64,000 bases of DNA from CAZIPE01 sp964541305 (GCA_964541305.1 CAZIPE010000001.1:62001-126000); one strand, 5' to 3'; positions 1-6,754 are shown, numbered from the stretch's first letter. The notes: generated from the letters alone by a model not told the origin. Numbers and translations: made by a program.

Positions 1-108
1 ATCAAGACTGTCAGCACGCTGTTTAATGCTTTCCGCTACTTTCTCCTCATAACCTGAGTAGGTATGAATTGCGTACCACTGTTTACTTGAATCGTATCGT
101 TTGCTCAT
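1..108 (-). CDS. nusG: Transcription antitermination factor NusG, N-terminal part (cut by window edge)
   Basis: The first 36 codons are visible; the gene runs off the left edge. After a short lead the protein reads WYAIHTYSGYEEKVAESIKQ, the start of the NGN domain that binds the RNA polymerase clamp. NusG links polymerase to NusA, Rho or ribosomal S10. It lies 16 bp downstream of secE, the classic secE-nusG order, which supports both calls. The ATG start at 108 is fixed by the position of the NGN domain. Confidence 0.95.
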   Translation of the reverse strand, partial: MSKRYDSSKQWYAIHTYSGYEEKVAESIKQRADSLD

Positions 109-124
109 CTTCTTATAACTCCGT

Positions 125-433
125 TTACTTTAGAAATATCTGTTTAGCTAACTTTTCAAAACCAATGTCGATTGCGGCAGTGAACAAGGCAAATACGAGA
201 GAGAAAGCAACAACAATAAACGTAAGTTTCCAGGCGGTTTTACGACTCGGCCACTGTACTTTCCGCACTTCACGCCATGAATTGATAAAGTATCCTCGAA
301 ACGGAGACCGTAGAATATACTTACGCAGAAACTTCCATATTTTGGTTCTGCGAATTGGTGCAGTAACTTTTGCAAAAAAAGTCTTAATCTTTGCAAAAAT
401 GTTCTGGAAGGCTAATTTGATTCGTTTCTTCAT
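125..433 (-). CDS. secE: Protein translocase subunit SecE
   Basis: SecE clamps the SecY channel in the cytoplasmic membrane. The 102-residue protein has a long basic N-terminal arm (about residues 1-50), then the conserved amphipathic stretch with SWREVRKVQWPSRKTAW (about 52-68) and one C-terminal membrane helix. This is the short single-helix form found in most bacteria, with an extended arm. A GAGGA ribosome-binding site precedes the ATG. secE is cotranscribed with nusG; its partner secY is at 15437-16837. Confidence 0.93.
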   Translation of the reverse strand: MKKRIKLAFQNIFAKIKTFFAKVTAPIRRTKIWKFLRKYILRSPFRGYFINSWREVRKVQWPSRKTAWKLTFIVVAFSLVFALFTAAIDIGFEKLAKQIFLK

Positions 434-456
434 TATTCCTCTATCTTGCAGTTCTT

Positions 457-535
457 ATTATAAAATTCTCTCAAATTAAAAAGAGCTTTATCAGCTCGTC
501 AAGTCAATACTACCACATCGCAGTAATGAATTCAA
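457..535 (-). promoter_or_regulatory. Candidate promoters upstream of secE
   Basis: Two possible promoters read toward secE. One is TTGAAT (530-535), 17 bp, TAGTAT (507-512), but its transcript would run at once into the terminator-like hairpin at 478-497. The other is a TATAAT at 457-462 with no good -35, giving a leader of about 17 nt. Which one is used cannot be told from sequence. Confidence 0.4.
478..497 (-). terminator. Rho-independent terminator after the histidine kinase
   Basis: On the minus strand a GAGCT-GATAA-AGCTC hairpin is followed by TTTTT. It lies about 45 bp downstream of the kinase stop codon and probably ends that transcript. The stem is only 5 bp, so it is a modest terminator. 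Confidence 0.55.
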
Positions 536-543
536 TATGAGTA

Positions 544-2190
544 TCACTTCTTTTCCTTCTTGAGCGAAGGCACCGTAATAGTGAAGGTTGAACCCTTGTT
601 AAGCTGGCTTTCTACTGTTATGACCGCTTTCAGTCGATGCGCGAGCTTAGAAGTGACGTATAATCCGAGTCCTGTACCGCTTGATTCTCTCGTGCGGTAG
701 TCTTCGCTACGGAAGAACTTTTCGAATATCTTTTTCTGATCTGATGTTGAAAGTCCAATACCAGTATCAGCTACTGAAAAGACGGCATTACCCTGAGGAT
801 CACTACGAACATGCACCATGATTGAGCCTTGTTTGGTGTATTTAATAGAATTAGTCACAAAGTTTTGTAAAATTTCACCAAGATATAGCTCAGATGTGTA
901 TATCTTTTTCAGGTGTGGCGCTGCGTGAACGATAAACTTCAACTTTTTAACTTGTGCTTGCGGAGCGTAATCTCGAGCAATAGCATCAAGTACTTTTTGC
1001 GGATCAACATCGCCAAATTCAATGGGCTTATCAGTTCGCTCAGCACGCGAGAGGGTGGCAAGGTCATTTATCATGCTCGCAAGAAAGAGAATTTTATCGT
1101 GTGCCTGATTGAGTGATTCCATTGAGCTTTTTGGGGCGTGTTCTTTAGTGTTCATGAAGATAGCATTACTAATATTACCTTCAGCTATGGCAACAGGCGT
1201 ACGGAGTTCATGACTTACTACACTAATAAATTCATCACGCTCTTCTTCGAGCGATTTTTCACGCGTAATGTCTCTCATGATGAGAATGTAGCCACTTTGT
1301 GTTTTTTCTTTAAAACCAAGTCGAATAGGTGTGATATTTAAGTATAGCGAAATAGCATCTTTCGCATTGAAATGGTGTTTGTAGGAGGTAGAACTCATAC
1401 CATTGGGTGATTTCTTTAGTATTTTCAGTACATCAGCATGCTTATGTTTTTGATCGTACAGATTGAGAATTTTGGTGATTGATTTACCCTCCAACGTCTC
1501 GTTAGTGTCCAGCAGCTCGAGTGTTGCACCGTTATAAAGAAGTACTTTGCCTTTTTCATCGGTGGCAATCACGCCATCACCCATGTTATTAATTAGCGAA
1601 AGCAAACGGTGTCGTTCGAACGATGTTTGCCGGGATGTCGAATCGAGAAGTTGACGCTCGCTATCTGACACTTGTCGATATTTTGATACTTGTAGTGCAA
1701 CCAGCAGGGTGCCCGCTACATACGTCAGAGCAATAACAATGTTTGAAGTGCTAACCTCAACACCCGATTGTATAAATATCGCGGTGTACACGACACCGTA
1801 ATATGCCATGCTAATTTTCTGCCACCGTGCCCCAAATAATACGTCGACAGCTACTAGCAGAACTATCCACAGAAATGCGAATGGTGATGGGTACGGTACT
1901 ACGAAGACGGCAAGGAGCGTAAGTCCAATGTGATAGCCTACGTACATTATCGCAAGCCTGGTTTTTGATGGCTTTTTCCGCAGTAGTAACTGTAGAATTG
2001 CTGAGATGAGCACGATAGTAACTACGCCAGTATAGGCGTTTCGTGCGAACGTACCAGATTGAAAGAAGGTAGGATCTGCGAACCACAAAATTGATGCCAG
2101 CAGTGTACTCAGCGCCACGGGAATGAAAAGTCCGTGTAGCACATTTATATTCTGAATTCGCTGCTCAAATTTAGAGATTGCATTACCCAT
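544..2190 (-). CDS. Membrane sensor histidine kinase (orphan)
   Basis: 548 residues. The N-terminal third holds several membrane helices (roughly residues 15-170), followed by a PAS-like domain (about 200-310). The HisKA dimerisation box FISVVSHELRTP has the phospho-acceptor His near residue 328. The HATPase domain shows the N box (NFVTNSIKYTK), G1 (VADTGIGLS) and G2 (GTGLGLYV). It should autophosphorylate and pass phosphate to a response regulator, but none is encoded nearby. A -10 hexamer ends 7 nt before the ATG, so the mRNA may be leaderless. The signal sensed is unknown. Confidence 0.9.
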   Translation of the reverse strand: MGNAISKFEQRIQNINVLHGLFIPVALSTLLASILWFADPTFFQSGTFARNAYTGVVTIVLISAILQLLLRKKPSKTRLAIMYVGYHIGLTLLAVFVVPYPSPFAFLWIVLLVAVDVLFGARWQKISMAYYGVVYTAIFIQSGVEVSTSNIVIALTYVAGTLLVALQVSKYRQVSDSERQLLDSTSRQTSFERHRLLSLINNMGDGVIATDEKGKVLLYNGATLELLDTNETLEGKSITKILNLYDQKHKHADVLKILKKSPNGMSSTSYKHHFNAKDAISLYLNITPIRLGFKEKTQSGYILIMRDITREKSLEEERDEFISVVSHELRTPVAIAEGNISNAIFMNTKEHAPKSSMESLNQAHDKILFLASMINDLATLSRAERTDKPIEFGDVDPQKVLDAIARDYAPQAQVKKLKFIVHAAPHLKKIYTSELYLGEILQNFVTNSIKYTKQGSIMVHVRSDPQGNAVFSVADTGIGLSTSDQKKIFEKFFRSEDYRTRESSGTGLGLYVTSKLAHRLKAVITVESQLNKGSTFTITVPSLKKEKK

Positions 2191-2197
2191 TCACTTA

Positions 2198-2227
2198 ATT
2201 ATGCCCTATTGGTGGCGGTAAGGTAAA
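2198..2227 (-). promoter_or_regulatory. Promoter of the histidine kinase gene
   Basis: TTTACC (2222-2227), 18 bp, CATAAT (2198-2203). The predicted transcription start falls at the ATG, within one base. Confidence 0.5.
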
Positions 2228-2229
2228 GC

Positions 2230-2928
2230 TTATGCTTCAAGGTTCAGGTAGGGGCGGTGGGTTTTGAGTTCTTTTCTGAGTTGTTTGTAGTTTGGAATCA
2301 TTGTTTCTAGTTCGAGCCAGAAGTCTGGTTGGTGGTGTTGGTGGTGCAGGTGTGTCAGTTCGTGAGAAATAACATAATCTATTAGTTCATCAGAAAGTTG
2401 CATAAGCCAAATATTCAGATTAATTATTCCGTTTGATGAGCAACTTCCCCATCTTGTTTTGAGTGCTTTGCAACGAACATCCCTGTACGTGTAGCCACGT
2501 TCCTGTGCAATTTCATACATTCGACTTGGCAAATATGCTTCTGCCTGTCGTCGCATCGCCCGTGTACAAGCTTTTAGTGCTTCGGCTTGAACTTCGGTGG
2601 ACTCAACAGCAAGAGGTGCGGGTACAGTAACCACTATCGAATATTTCCCTACTCTGCTGGACAGTTTTTTACCACGCTTGAACTCTACGGTATGATTTTG
2701 TCCAATACGCGCACCGGCTTTAATAATCGTTTCAGGCGAGCGCTTGATGTGATCCATCAGCCACTGCTTGTTTTTTGTGGCGTATAGTCTACCGTAACCA
2801 TAAGGTACGTGGCGTGGGATGGTGATGCGTGGGGTGCCATCATGACGAATTGAAAGTATTACGCGTTTCGCACGTGCAGATTTTTTAATTTCAATCTCAC
2901 CCACTCCTTCGAGTGTGAAGCTGTGCAT
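2230..2928 (-). CDS. YgjP/SprT-like zinc metallopeptidase (M48-type fold)
   Basis: 232 residues from the ATG at 2928. The active-site motif HELTHLHHQHH (near residue 188) gives HExxH plus downstream histidines, and the preceding TRWGSCSSNG block is typical of the YgjP/WLM-like family. Members are cytoplasmic zinc hydrolases of mostly unknown substrate. The frame stays open 31 codons upstream, but that part overlaps the upstream kinase gene, whose stop ends 1 bp before this ATG; the tight junction argues for the short start and for cotranscription. Confidence 0.85.
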   Translation of the reverse strand: MHSFTLEGVGEIEIKKSARAKRVILSIRHDGTPRITIPRHVPYGYGRLYATKNKQWLMDHIKRSPETIIKAGARIGQNHTVEFKRGKKLSSRVGKYSIVVTVPAPLAVESTEVQAEALKACTRAMRRQAEAYLPSRMYEIAQERGYTYRDVRCKALKTRWGSCSSNGIINLNIWLMQLSDELIDYVISHELTHLHHQHHQPDFWLELETMIPNYKQLRKELKTHRPYLNLEA

Positions 2929-2929
2929 G

Positions 2930-3616
2930 TTACTGAATGACTCGTTTGCTCGAAAGCGGTCTCTGGGTGGCGCTGGCAGGAGGGGTCTCAAGAGAAAGTG
3001 CCGCGGTATACATGTCGGCAATTTTTCGAAGTACGGTCAGGTTCTGACCCTTGAAGGCGTTTTTTCCGCTTATAACAATCGATACTTCTTTTTCGGAAGG
3101 GCGTTGAAGTGAAGCTTGCAAACGTTGCATAGTTTTACTATCAATATTGAAAGAATACTTGCTATCAAGGTTCCTTCTATCACGTTGACTCGCTCGATGC
3201 GCAGCCGTTCTGGCATCTGTTTGAACCCATACCGTGAGCGTGCGATACCCATTATTCCTAGCCAGAGTATACAGCGCTGTGCGGTGCGCCAGTGTTGAAT
3301 AGCTACCGTCGCATACAATTGGTGACTTCGTCTTCATGGCCTGCTCAAGACTGTAACGCAGTACGCTACCTATAATTTCTTGCTCGTCCGTATTGAATAA
3401 CGGCTTTTCAAAGAGTTCATAGCGAAATCTATCTTCGCTGATACATGGCAAACTGTACAAATCTGCAAACTGACGCGCGAAGAAGGTCTTCCCTGCTCCC
3501 GGATACCCCATAGTGATGATTAAAAGCGGTGGTGTCAGCTGTAACTGCTTCATAAGTTCTGTAAACAATACTATAGCACGTTTCACCAAAGCCTGCGACG
3601 TCCTCTCAGATTGCAA
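2930..3616 (-). CDS. P-loop AAA-type kinase (zeta-toxin/polynucleotide-kinase-like)
   Basis: The Walker A motif GYPGAGKT lies near residue 36, followed by a single-domain kinase-like fold with an Asp-containing strand (VCDGSY) and an Arg-rich lid (ASQRDRRN). Such proteins phosphorylate small molecules, nucleic acid ends or UDP-sugars; the substrate cannot be read here. The longest frame starts at a TTG (3616); an internal ATG at 3553 would still precede Walker A and may be the real start. It is coupled tightly to the downstream metallopeptidase gene. No antitoxin gene is visible beside it, so a toxin role is unlikely. Confidence 0.75.
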   Translation of the reverse strand: MQSERTSQALVKRAIVLFTELMKQLQLTPPLLIITMGYPGAGKTFFARQFADLYSLPCISEDRFRYELFEKPLFNTDEQEIIGSVLRYSLEQAMKTKSPIVCDGSYSTLAHRTALYTLARNNGYRTLTVWVQTDARTAAHRASQRDRRNLDSKYSFNIDSKTMQRLQASLQRPSEKEVSIVISGKNAFKGQNLTVLRKIADMYTAALSLETPPASATQRPLSSKRVIQ

Positions 3617-3673
3617 GGGTAGAATTTCAACCTACTAACTGCTACAATTTCTGCGGTACATTAACTACATTAT

Positions 3674-3748
3674 AGGGGCATAGTACAACGGTTAGTATAA
3701 GGGTCTCCAAAACCCTAGATCGTGGTTCGATTCCACGTGCCCCTGCCA
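3674..3748 (+). tRNA. trnW: tRNA-Trp (anticodon CCA)
   Basis: The cloverleaf folds by eye: acceptor AGGGGCA with TGCCCCT, anticodon stem AGGGT/ACCCT around loop CTCCAAA, T-arm GTGG-TTCGATT-CCAC. The discriminator is G and the CCA end is encoded (3746-3748). It is the only tRNA on the plus strand here. Confidence 0.96.
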
Positions 3749-3792
3749 AGCATAAGCACTATAAACAGAAAGAAGCTTCACAGTTTCTTTTT

Positions 3793-3798
3793 TATAAT
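3793..3798 (+). promoter_or_regulatory. TATAAT -10 element upstream of the 3814-4218 gene
   Basis: A perfect TATAAT follows the tRNA-Trp gene. No matching -35 is seen, so promoter status is tentative. The implied start of transcription is about 9 nt before the ATG at 3814. Confidence 0.45.
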
Positions 3799-3813
3799 TG
3801 TTGCTTGAATTTT

Positions 3814-4218
3814 ATGTGTGATTTTGTCAGATTGATACGTATGGGTAGTGAATATCGTGAAAAGATTATGAATGCAGATTTGTGCGAAAAGTGTCCAGCT
3901 AGACACGGAGAGGTGTTTACTGCAAAACTTCGTGGCTCTTCTTTTCGTGGGAGACTAATCAGAGACGGCGAAGAGTTTACAATTGATAATTGCATTATTG
4001 CCGTTAGAGATTTTCTTATTGCTAATGTACAGATAGCCAATATCGATATGGCGTCTGCTGAGCAAGATGCTGAGGTGCTCACAAGTATCTTCGAAACGAG
4101 TATAGATGGGTGTCAAGGTCCAGCAGAAGTCGCTACTGGACAAGGAATAGGTATGTTCTGCACACCAATCAATAAAGCTACTGACGACTTTATAGATGTA
4201 AACTACGACCAGCAGTAG
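3814..4218 (+). CDS. Orphan cysteine-containing protein
   Basis: I do not recognise this 134-residue protein. It has a CEKCPARHGEV motif near the N-terminus and two later cysteines, with acidic composition and no membrane helix or signal peptide. Starts are possible at 3814 (ATG), at 3841 (ATG, MGSEYREK) and at an upstream TTG; none has a clear Shine-Dalgarno. It is alone on the plus strand between tRNA-Trp and a minus-strand ncRNA candidate. A loosely similar CPASGEVC motif occurs in the 30769-31131 orphan, which may hint at a shared lineage-specific family. Confidence 0.6.
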   Translation: MCDFVRLIRMGSEYREKIMNADLCEKCPARHGEVFTAKLRGSSFRGRLIRDGEEFTIDNCIIAVRDFLIANVQIANIDMASAEQDAEVLTSIFETSIDGCQGPAEVATGQGIGMFCTPINKATDDFIDVNYDQQ

Positions 4219-4283
4219 CTATTATTAAAGTTCTAACCTGACCAATTATTCCCTGCCAAACTAAAGAATAGCTTGATCGATTA

Positions 4284-4435
4284 TTAAAAGAAGAGACGCA
4301 TTACGCGTCCCTTCTAACTAGGGAAGGCTTGCACCCACAGATGTGATCTACTAACTAACAAACTATCTACCGTAACTTACTAACTCGAATGATCACATAT
4401 ACTGAGAACAAAGTGCTGTATCACTTGGTCTTCCG
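4284..4435 (-). ncRNA. Candidate small structured RNA with own promoter and terminator
   Basis: About 152 nt, with no plausible reading frame. A strong promoter starts it and a GC hairpin plus U-run ends it. Inside, GGAAG near the 5' end can pair with CTTCC, GCAC with GTGC, and ATGTGATC with GATCACAT. These give a long rod closed by a 40-nt loop that is nearly free of C and repeats GTTAG/GTAAG. It does not show the conserved cores of SRP RNA, RNase P RNA or tmRNA. A 6S-type rod is possible but not supported by a clear central bubble. Confidence 0.6.
4289..4315 (-). terminator. Rho-independent terminator of the small RNA
   Basis: Minus strand: AGAAG-G-GACGC, loop GTAAT, GCGTC-T-CTTCT, then TTTT. 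The stem is about ten pairs, interrupted by one mismatch. Confidence 0.8.
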
Positions 4436-4441
4436 TGTAAT

Positions 4442-4470
4442 AATATATCAAAGGTAAAAAGCAACGTCAA
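4442..4470 (-). promoter_or_regulatory. Promoter of the small RNA
   Basis: TTGACG (4465-4470), 17 bp, TATATT (4442-4447). It lies downstream of the rpmG stop codon, so it drives only the 4284-4435 region, not a protein gene. Confidence 0.75.
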
Positions 4471-4518
4471 CAAATATTTGTAGTATTATTTATAACAAAA
4501 AAAGGATGCTAAAATTTA

Positions 4519-4722
4519 CTAGTGTTTCTTAGGTTTAACTTCGTTACGTCCAAGATTCTTCTTTGTTTCAGTAAAAACTTCAGTGCGCTTTAGTCGAGGA
4601 TTGTATTTCTTAAGACTTAATTTATCAGGAGTATTCATGGTGTTCTTTCGCGTATAATACAAGCGATCACCACTTTCTTCACCAACCATACCAACAATTA
4701 CTCGTTTAGTGTTCTTTGCCAT
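4519..4722 (-). CDS. rpmG: Large-subunit ribosomal protein bL33
   Basis: 67 residues with the L33 signature YYTRKNTMNTPDKLSLKKYN. It binds the E-site region of the 50S subunit. It is the zinc-free form: no cysteine is present. The C-terminus is longer than the usual 50-55 residues and basic. The upstream small membrane gene ends 2 bp before it, so both probably come from the promoter at 4989-5018. Confidence 0.95.
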   Translation of the reverse strand: MAKNTKRVIVGMVGEESGDRLYYTRKNTMNTPDKLSLKKYNPRLKRTEVFTETKKNLGRNEVKPKKH

Positions 4723-4724
4723 TA

Positions 4725-4982
4725 CTATATGTTATCAGATGAAGCGCTATCTCGCAACACTTCAACAGGAAGCTCTTCAGCACATTGGTTCTTTAAAACA
4801 ATATTTCCAATACATCCAACAGCAACGACTGCAAATCCCTTGAGCCCTTCTGCTTGAGAACCGTTAGTCATTAATTCAGCGCCTATAGCTGTTACTCCCA
4901 ACGCGGTAGTTGTATCAGCTAAAACTTTTAGAGGTAGTACCTTTTCATATCTGTTGACATATCTACTAAGTGATTTAATCAT
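4725..4982 (-). CDS. Small two-helix membrane protein, unknown
   Basis: 85 residues from the ATG at 4982; a GTG at 5000 would add six. Two hydrophobic segments (about 18-36 and 45-65) separated by a short polar turn with N-G-S-Q form a membrane hairpin; the tail is acidic. I cannot assign a function. The promoter predicts a transcript starting at the ATG. Similar two-helix mini-proteins occur at 5201-5446 and 42032-42250. It forms an operon with rpmG. Confidence 0.6.
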   Translation of the reverse strand: MIKSLSRYVNRYEKVLPLKVLADTTTALGVTAIGAELMTNGSQAEGLKGFAVVAVGCIGNIVLKNQCAEELPVEVLRDSASSDNI

Positions 4983-4988
4983 GAACAC

Positions 4989-5018
4989 ACTATAACACAC
5001 TTACACTAATAGTGTCAA
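4989..5018 (-). promoter_or_regulatory. Strong promoter with a palindromic operator-like spacer
   Basis: TTGACA (5013-5018), 17-18 bp, TTATAG/TATAGT (4989-4995). Six nt separate the -10 from the ATG at 4982. The spacer and -35 overlap a perfect palindrome, ACACTA-A-TAGTGT (5003-5015), placed where a repressor would block polymerase. Confidence 0.75.
5003..5015. repeat. 13-bp perfect palindrome, possible operator
   Basis: ACACTAATAGTGT reads the same on both strands apart from the central base. It overlaps the -35 box of the rpmG-operon promoter. Confidence 0.55.
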
Positions 5019-5024
5019 TAGTTA

Positions 5025-5080
5025 TGGATTCGTCGTCGAGATTTGAACTCGAACCCCTTCCTGACAATGGCAGTACTCAA
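5025..5080 (-). pseudogene. Decayed tRNA-Thr(GGU) copy, 3' half preserved
   Basis: Twenty-two bases (5031-5052) are identical to the T-arm and acceptor side of tRNA-Thr(GGU) at 6269-6290. After a one-base deletion the likeness continues through the anticodon stem region, and the CCA is present. The 5' half no longer folds. It has the same orientation as the intact gene 1.2 kb away, the geometry left by an element that integrated at a tRNA 3' end; a decayed tandem duplicate is the alternative. Confidence 0.7.
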
Positions 5081-5188
5081 GCTATATATCAATACATCAG
5101 ACCGATGTTTCCATATATGTTACTACGAACTATGTATTGTAAGGCTCAAGTTCTAACTTGCAGAAATATATGTCGTAAAACAATGTTG

Positions 5189-5194
5189 TATACT
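5189..5194 (+). promoter_or_regulatory. TATACT -10 element, leaderless start for the 5201 gene
   Basis: TATACT ends 6 nt before the ATG at 5201. No clear -35 is seen. Confidence 0.45.
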
Positions 5195-5200
5195 ATCGCT

Positions 5201-5446
5201 ATGATTAACCCTGAGGAAGCGGAGCACTTACGAGAGTACAGAGTTCGACCAGATACAATATTGGAGCGTGTACTCGACTCTATAACACCCCCGCTACTGG
5301 GATTGGTAGGTGCTGTGGCCTTAGACTTTATACTTGACTCACCGTTTGATACTGGCAGTGCTGCTATCTTGGGCGGTACAGCAGGATTTATACACCTTTT
5401 TCAAAGAAAAGATTACGAGATAGTAGATAGCCCACCGAAGCAATAA
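5201..5446 (+). CDS. Small two-helix membrane protein, unknown
   Basis: 81 residues from the ATG preceded by TATACT. The frame stays open upstream through the tRNA-Thr remnant, which cannot be coding, so the short start is preferred. A charged N-terminal third is followed by two hydrophobic segments (about 32-47 and 52-66) and a short polar tail. It resembles the hairpin proteins at 4725 and 42032 in layout, not clearly in sequence. The last 25 bp of the gene region are repeated exactly at 5709-5733. Function unknown. Confidence 0.5.
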   Translation: MINPEEAEHLREYRVRPDTILERVLDSITPPLLGLVGAVALDFILDSPFDTGSAAILGGTAGFIHLFQRKDYEIVDSPPKQ

Positions 5447-5448
5447 AA
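5424..5448 (+). repeat. 25-bp direct repeat, copy 1 (3' end of the 5201 gene)
   Basis: This 25-bp block, starting TAGATAGCCCACCG, covers the last codons and stop of the 5201-5446 gene. It is identical to 5709-5733. Confidence 0.9.
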
Positions 5449-5514
5449 CCCTAAGCTTGCACAGCCATTATTTAGAACTGCGACTCTCTTTGATCTCTTT
5501 CTCAGACGGATGAA

Positions 5515-5543
5515 TAGGCAAGAAACAAAAAAACATTTATAAA
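5515..5543 (+). promoter_or_regulatory. Weak candidate promoter for the 5548-5694 RNA
   Basis: TAGGCA (5515-5520), 17 bp, TATAAA (5538-5543). Transcription would begin near 5550, just inside the first hairpin arm. Confidence 0.35.
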
Positions 5544-5547
5544 TTCA

Positions 5548-5694
5548 AAATCACCTGCGAAAGGCTTAACTGATAAATCAGCGTACCCCTTTATGCCAGG
5601 TGATTTGCTTTGAGATTTCCCTAGCATAGGGTTTCCGCATTGCGGTTACCTACTCAGAATCTAGGGGTACGGTATCGTCTTTCGACTTCCCGTA
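5548..5694 (+). ncRNA. Candidate pseudoknotted structured RNA
   Basis: Four hairpins are visible: AAATCACCTG (5548-5557) with CAGGTGATTT (5597-5606), enclosing CTGAT/ATCAG; CCCTA-GCA-TAGGG (5619-5631); CCGC-ATT-GCGG (5635-5645); and TACGG/CCGTA (5668-5694). GTACCCCT (5583-5590), inside the first hairpin, is perfectly complementary to AGGGGTAC (5663-5670), so a pseudoknot or a switch between two folds is possible. The strand is assigned from the weak promoter only. It lies between two copies of a 25-bp direct repeat. I match it to no known RNA class. Confidence 0.5.
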
Positions 5695-5708
5695 GATATT
5701 TTAACATA

Positions 5709-5733
5709 TAGATAGCCCACCGAAGCAATAAAA
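5709..5733 (+). repeat. 25-bp direct repeat, copy 2
   Basis: Identical to 5424-5448, the 3' end of the upstream small gene; 260 bp lie between the copies. This copy has no gene attached. Confidence 0.9.
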
Positions 5734-5826
5734 AAAGACCACGGTCCATATGGGGTGATCTATGTCGCACAAGCTGTATTGTTAGACTAGATTGTGTGAT
5801 GCTCGTTGTAGACTCGCTTTAAGTCG

Positions 5827-5855
5827 TTGTCTACTACGTTTTGCAGATATATAAT
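5827..5855 (+). promoter_or_regulatory. Promoter of the 43-residue basic protein
   Basis: TTGTCT (5827-5832), 17 bp, TATAAT (5850-5855). The transcript would begin near 5862 and carry a leader of about 165 nt. Confidence 0.65.
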
Positions 5856-5934
5856 TCGAAGTAGATTTGTACCTTACTAGGCTGACGGAATACTACCCTT
5901 CTCTCTCATTGTTTACTCGGGGCTCGCTACCTTA

Positions 5935-5978
5935 CCTCCTCCTCCATAGTTCATTGTGGTGAATTATGGGGGGAGAGG
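5935..5978 (+). promoter_or_regulatory. 19-bp leader hairpin carrying repeated CCTCC
   Basis: The arm 5935-5953, made of CCTCCTCCTCC then ATAGTTCA, pairs with 5960-5978 across a 6-nt loop, with one mismatch and a few G-U pairs. The CCTCC units are also complementary to the GGAGG ribosome-binding site at 6012-6016. A weak TTTTG follows, so an attenuator is another reading. Confidence 0.65.
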
Positions 5979-6025
5979 TTTTGAAAAGGTCGAGCTCCCT
6001 GTAACGTAAACGGAGGACTTATGTG

Positions 6026-6157
6026 ATGGCGAAAGCTAAAAACATACGCTACCGAAGGGCCGATAATGGTCGGTACACAACAGAGAGATATGCTGTAAAG
6101 CATCCTCACACCACTGTTCGTGAAACCGACAAGGCTCGGAGGACTAAGAAGAAGTAA
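6026..6157 (+). CDS. 43-residue basic protein (G-R-Y-x-HP-x-TTV-x-E type)
   Basis: A perfect GGAGG (6012-6016) lies 9 nt before the ATG; the nearer ATG at 6021 stops at once. The product is very basic with the pattern ADNGRYTT..YAVKHPHTTVRE and a KKK end. From memory this resembles a widespread family of very short proteins often misannotated as transporters; no function is known. Its strong Shine-Dalgarno, own promoter and long structured leader set it apart from its neighbours. It ends about 105 bp before the tRNA-Thr 3' end, inside the possible integrated segment. Confidence 0.75.
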   Translation: MAKAKNIRYRRADNGRYTTERYAVKHPHTTVRETDKARRTKKK

Positions 6158-6262
6158 TTCTTTTTAGTGGTGTTTCCGTCAGTCTAATATGGTACAAATC
6201 GCTATAAGAATTTTCTATCTGAGTCACACGGTCGCATCTGAAATGTTGGGTAATCTTTTGTT

Positions 6263-6337
<75 letters not shown>

Positions 6338-6398
6338 AAAATACCATAACAGAGTAGCAGATGTTCGTGGTCGACACAAATTACTTACAATATGTACT

Positions 6399-6746
6399 TT
6401 AGAACAATTGTAGCTGCTCAAAATTTTTAGAATAACGTTGTTTCACTTGGGCTTTTTTTGAGGGAATGGTACGGATGCCCTTTAGGTACGGGATATTCCC
6501 TCCAAAACTGCTAATTATTCTTGCAGTTAATTCAGTATCATACGTTAAATCTACATTAAGAATTTCCGGCATGATATGTTGAGCTGAATCAAGATCATAA
6601 CTTTTTGCATTTTCATCGAGCCAATACAGCGAATTTGTCACCGCCAATTCTGGTGTAGTTGCGACTGCATTAATTGTTAAGTGTCCAATTTCCACAGCAT
6701 ATATTTGTGGAAATTTAACTTGTGATAATTCAATTCTTTCAGACAT
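6399..6746 (-). CDS. Hypothetical protein between two tRNA genes
   Basis: 115 residues, no cysteine, no membrane helix or signal peptide; I do not recognise a domain. The N-terminal half looks like an alpha/beta fold and the C-terminus is basic and aromatic. It starts 8 bp after the tRNA-Tyr 3' end on the same strand, with no room for its own promoter, so it is probably read from the tRNA transcript. No Shine-Dalgarno is evident. Confidence 0.6.
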   Translation of the reverse strand: MSERIELSQVKFPQIYAVEIGHLTINAVATTPELAVTNSLYWLDENAKSYDLDSAQHIMPEILNVDLTYDTELTARIISSFGGNIPYLKGIRTIPSKKAQVKQRYSKNFEQLQLF

Positions 6747-6754
6747 AGTTTAAA

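Larger units (their letters stand above)
5447..6025. other. Long non-coding stretch between two small plus-strand genes
   Basis: 579 bp without a convincing protein gene. It holds a candidate structured RNA (5548-5694), the second copy of a 25-bp direct repeat (5709-5733), hairpin-forming sequence at 5770-5840 (GTAGAC/GTCTAC and CGCACAA/TTGTGTG), a plus-strand promoter (5827-5855) and a leader with a 19-bp hairpin (5935-5978). Confidence 0.7.

Noticed and set aside
2930..3616. Zeta toxin of a toxin-antitoxin pair
   Set aside because: Only the P-loop fold is shared; no antitoxin gene is adjacent, and the next gene is a metallopeptidase.
5012..5200. Upstream extension of the 5201 gene
   Set aside because: The open frame runs through a tRNA-Thr remnant. 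The TATACT before the ATG at 5201 fits a start there.
5548..5694. tmRNA, RNase P RNA, integron attC or hammerhead ribozyme
   Set aside because: Conserved cores are missing. A GCTTAAC resembling an attC half has no matching partner, and CTGATAA is not the hammerhead CTGATGA.
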